6,998 nt of DNA from the NCBI GenBank assembly GCA_003519375.1, contig DOWV01000147.1, positions 29,781-36,778 on the forward strand, written 5' to 3'. The stretch's first letter is position 1; every line of letters starts with the position of its first letter. A program made the translations under genes and the position numbers. Shown piece by piece: positions 5,317 through 6,998 of the stretch. The DNA is from Bacteroidota bacterium (GTDB taxonomy: Bacteria; Bacteroidota; Ignavibacteria; UBA10030). The notes beneath the pieces were generated by a model. It ran no database searches. It worked only from the letters and a program-made list of their open reading frames with translations, and was not told the DNA's origin.

Positions 5317-5784
5317 ATGCTTAGACCGGGCGACAAGGCCCCGCCATTTTCTCTTTTGTCATCGGACGGCGAAAGAATCTCCCTGAAGGACTTCAGAGGG
5401 AAATCGATCGTGCTGTATTTTTACCCAAAAGACGACACATCAGGTTGCACGAAGGAAGCGTGTTCTTTCCAGAGCAATATCGCGGCCCTGAAAAAGAGCG
5501 ATGCAGTGGTTCTTGGCGTCAGCGGTGACAGCGTCGAATCGCACGGCAAATTCGCAGCCAAATACGGGCTGACCTTCCCGCTGCTGAGCGATGAGTCGAA
5601 AGAAGTTTTGAAGGCATATGGTGTATGGAAAGAGAAATCGATGTACGGCCGAAAATACATGGGCATCGAGCGCACGACATTCCTCATCGATGCTCAAGGG
5701 AAGGTGTCGCACGTCTTTCAGAAGGTGAAGGTGGACGGTCACACCGAGGAAGTTCTGGACGCGCTTCGTGGAAAGGCGGTGTGA
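5317..5784 (+). CDS. bcp: Thioredoxin-dependent thiol peroxidase, BCP/PrxQ type
   Basis: A 155-aa peroxiredoxin of the BCP (bacterioferritin comigratory protein, PrxQ) group. The signature FYPKDDTSGCTKEAC holds P37, T41, peroxidatic C44 and resolving C49 (the usual five-residue spacing); R119 in GIERTTFLID is the conserved active-site arginine. It reduces hydrogen peroxide and lipid hydroperoxides with thioredoxin; cytoplasmic. AAAGGAG (5301-5307) lies 9 nt before the ATG. Length is typical. It resembles its upstream neighbour in fold and active site but differs in detail (KDDTSG against GAFTGV), so the pair is two subfamilies and not a recent duplication. Its stop is one base before the ATG of the pterin synthase gene, so the two are almost certainly co-transcribed. 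Confidence 0.95.
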   Translation: MLRPGDKAPPFSLLSSDGERISLKDFRGKSIVLYFYPKDDTSGCTKEACSFQSNIAALKKSDAVVLGVSGDSVESHGKFAAKYGLTFPLLSDESKEVLKAYGVWKEKSMYGRKYMGIERTTFLIDAQGKVSHVFQKVKVDGHTEEVLDALRGKAV

Positions 5785-5785
5785 G

Positions 5786-6193
5786 ATGATCTATGTTACC
5801 CGTCGACTGACCTTCAGCGCGTCCCATCGTCTCTTCAATCCTTCGTTTTCTGCCGCCGAGAATGAGAGGATCTTCGACAAATGTTCTAACGTGCACGGCC
5901 ATGGGCACAACTACGTCCTGGAGGTGACCGTTGCAGGCGAGCCGAACCCGGAAACCGGGTATGTCATCGATCTCAAGAAACTCAAAGCGATCGTGATGCG
6001 GGAGATCATCGAGAAGGTCGATCACAAGCATCTGAATCACGACGTGGAGTTCCTCAGCGGGATCATCCCCACGGCAGAGAATATTGCGAGGGCATTCTGG
6101 AAAATTCTCGAACCACAGATCACCGAAGGGAAGCTCCATTCGGTGCGGTTGCACGAGACTGAAAACAACGTGGTCGAAGTTCTAGGAGGTTGA
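5786..6193 (+). CDS. 6-pyruvoyl-tetrahydropterin synthase / QueD family protein
   Basis: A 135-aa protein starting at ATG 5786, one base after the bcp stop; the frame opens earlier, at 5768, but that part overlaps bcp. As I recall rat PTPS numbering, its residues map with a constant offset of 9. Zinc ligands H23/H48/H50 become H14, H39 and H41; the catalytic C42/D88/H89 become C33, D79 and H80; pterin-anchoring E133 becomes E124. The stretch [12 protein letters not shown] and the ETENN motif resemble animal PTPS closely. It should act on dihydroneopterin triphosphate. The product could be 6-pyruvoyl-tetrahydropterin (biopterin route) or 6-carboxy-tetrahydropterin (queuosine route). Neighbouring folE and an SDR gene, with no queC/queE/queF in view, favour the first, but the sequence alone does not decide. 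Confidence 0.88.
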   Translation: MIYVTRRLTFSASHRLFNPSFSAAENERIFDKCSNVHGHGHNYVLEVTVAGEPNPETGYVIDLKKLKAIVMREIIEKVDHKHLNHDVEFLSGIIPTAENIARAFWKILEPQITEGKLHSVRLHETENNVVEVLGG

Positions 6194-6195
6194 GA

Positions 6196-6777
6196 ATGGC
6201 GGCAAAAGCATCGGAACTTGAGTTCGAAGACATCATCAGGCAGCTTCTCAAGCAAATCGGAGAAGATCCGGGGCGGGAAGGACTCCTCAAGACCCCATCG
6301 CGCGTCGCGGCGATGTATGGTTTCCTTACCAAGGGATACAACGAGGATCCCGAAAAGGTGTTGAAGAAAGCCGTCTTCACCGAGCGATATAGTGAGATGG
6401 TGATCGTCAGGGACATTGACTTTTTCAGCTTGTGCGAGCATCACCTTGTTCCATTCTACGGGAAGTGTCACATTGCATACATACCGGATGGAAAGATCAT
6501 CGGTCTCAGCAAAATGCCCAGGATCGTGGAAGTGTTCGCGCGCCGATTGCAGGTGCAGGAACGGCTCACGCAGCAGATCGCAGAAACCATTTTCCGTCAC
6601 CTGAAACCACTCGGAATCGGAGTCGTCATGGAGGCAAAACACCTTTGCATGATGATGAGGGGAGTGGAGCAGCATGATACCGTTGCAACGACGAGCGCGA
6701 TGCTCGGTACGTTCCGCGATGATGTCAAGACGCGATCCGAGTTTCTCACTCTCATTCATCGATCGCTTCCATCATGA
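6196..6777 (+). CDS. folE: GTP cyclohydrolase I (type IA)
   Basis: A 193-aa enzyme that converts GTP to 7,8-dihydroneopterin triphosphate, the entry step to folate, biopterin and queuosine. The zinc ligands are C80 and H83 in SLCEHH and C151 in HLCMMMRGV; these match E. coli C110, H113 and C181 with a constant offset of 30. Other family marks are [10 protein letters not shown] (29-38), [10 protein letters not shown] (103-112) and the active-site RLQVQERLT (117-125). The family forms a decamer in the cytoplasm. The start is ATG 6196: AGGAGG (6184-6189) lies 6 nt upstream, inside the last codons of the PTPS gene, and the genes are 2 nt apart. Its stop overlaps the SDR start as ATGA. It probably supplies substrate directly to the PTPS protein. 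Confidence 0.96.
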   Translation: MAAKASELEFEDIIRQLLKQIGEDPGREGLLKTPSRVAAMYGFLTKGYNEDPEKVLKKAVFTERYSEMVIVRDIDFFSLCEHHLVPFYGKCHIAYIPDGKIIGLSKMPRIVEVFARRLQVQERLTQQIAETIFRHLKPLGIGVVMEAKHLCMMMRGVEQHDTVATTSAMLGTFRDDVKTRSEFLTLIHRSLPS

Positions 6778-6998
6778 GTACCGCGAAGATTCCGAGAAAC
6801 GTATGGATCACCGGTGCGAGTTCGGGAATCGGCCGGGCTCTCGCAACAACGTTCGTCAGCCGGGGTGACACGGTCTTCGCCACGGGACGCAACATCGAAA
6901 ACCTCGGGAGTCTTCAGGCAGAGCTCTCCACGGCATCCGGCCGTGTGATGGTCGCCGAGTGTGATCTCAGGCGCGATGATCAAGTTGCCCACATCGCA
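6774..6998 (+). CDS. Short-chain dehydrogenase/reductase, N-terminal 75 residues (runs off window)
   Basis: The frame begins at ATG 6774, overlapping the folE stop by 4 nt, and continues to the window end. It shows the classical SDR Rossmann start: strand [12 protein letters not shown] (9-20) with the TGxxxGxG dinucleotide loop, strand TVFATGR (33-39) ending in a basic residue (R39) that favours NADPH over NADH, and CDL (63-65), whose Asp contacts adenine. The catalytic Ser, Tyr and Lys lie beyond the window. Its position behind PTPS and folE suggests a pterin reductase, for example sepiapterin-reductase-like. That is inference only, since SDRs are a large family and the specificity-determining part is missing. 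Confidence 0.85.
   Translation, partial: MSTAKIPRNVWITGASSGIGRALATTFVSRGDTVFATGRNIENLGSLQAELSTASGRVMVAECDLRRDDQVAHIA

Overview
This is a bacterial chromosomal window of moderate GC content, with compact genes mostly on the plus strand, good Shine-Dalgarno sites (e.g. AGGAGG before folE) and sigma70-type promoters. The tRNA-Ser whose 3' end is visible does not encode CCA. A PerR-type regulator, BCP-type peroxiredoxins and an animal-like 6-pyruvoyl-tetrahydropterin synthase next to GTP cyclohydrolase I would fit the Bacteroidetes/Chlorobi/Ignavibacteria side of the tree. That placement is a guess from gene content, not a demonstrated assignment.

Layout. (1) 1-82: tRNA-Ser(GGA), minus strand, cut by the window edge. 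(2) 312-3323: a three-gene set behind a promoter at 229-256. It encodes a stand-alone receiver (CheY-like) response regulator, a membrane-anchored HEAT-repeat protein and a processive-type family 2 glycosyltransferase. The last two overlap by 8 nt, which suggests a phospho-controlled polysaccharide synthase. (3) 3374-3955: a tRNA-Ser(CGA) locus that appears to have been invaded. A strong promoter (3374-3402) leads into a 33-nt copy of the tRNA leader plus the first 20 nt of the tRNA. Two abutting perfect 15-nt hairpins follow, then a 93-aa GIY-YIG nuclease-family gene, then the same 33 nt again, this time running into an intact tRNA-Ser(CGA) with a clear intrinsic terminator. (4) 4120-5784: an oxidative-stress block, with a canonical promoter, a PerR-like Fur-family repressor and two single-domain peroxiredoxins (AhpE-like and BCP-like). 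(5) 5786-6998: a pterin block of PTPS/QueD-family protein, FolE and the start of a short-chain dehydrogenase. It is packed against the BCP gene (gaps of 1 nt, 2 nt and a 4-nt ATGA overlap).

How the genes fit together. The receiver, HEAT protein and glycosyltransferase probably form one regulated surface- or exopolysaccharide module. PerR next to two peroxiredoxins is a peroxide-response locus. The abutting PTPS, FolE and SDR genes have the right chemistry for a tetrahydrobiopterin-type pathway (GTP to dihydroneopterin triphosphate to 6-pyruvoyl-tetrahydropterin to reduced pterin). Their close packing behind bcp suggests the pterin genes share transcripts with peroxide defence. The most unusual structure is the tRNA-Ser/GIY-YIG arrangement, which looks like a small insertion cassette that regenerates its tRNA target.

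No gene-free stretch exceeds 300 nt. The longest are 83-311 (holding the response-regulator promoter), 3907-4189 (terminator, then about 160 nt in which I see nothing, then the perR promoter), and 4586-4757, where I could not identify a promoter or operator.
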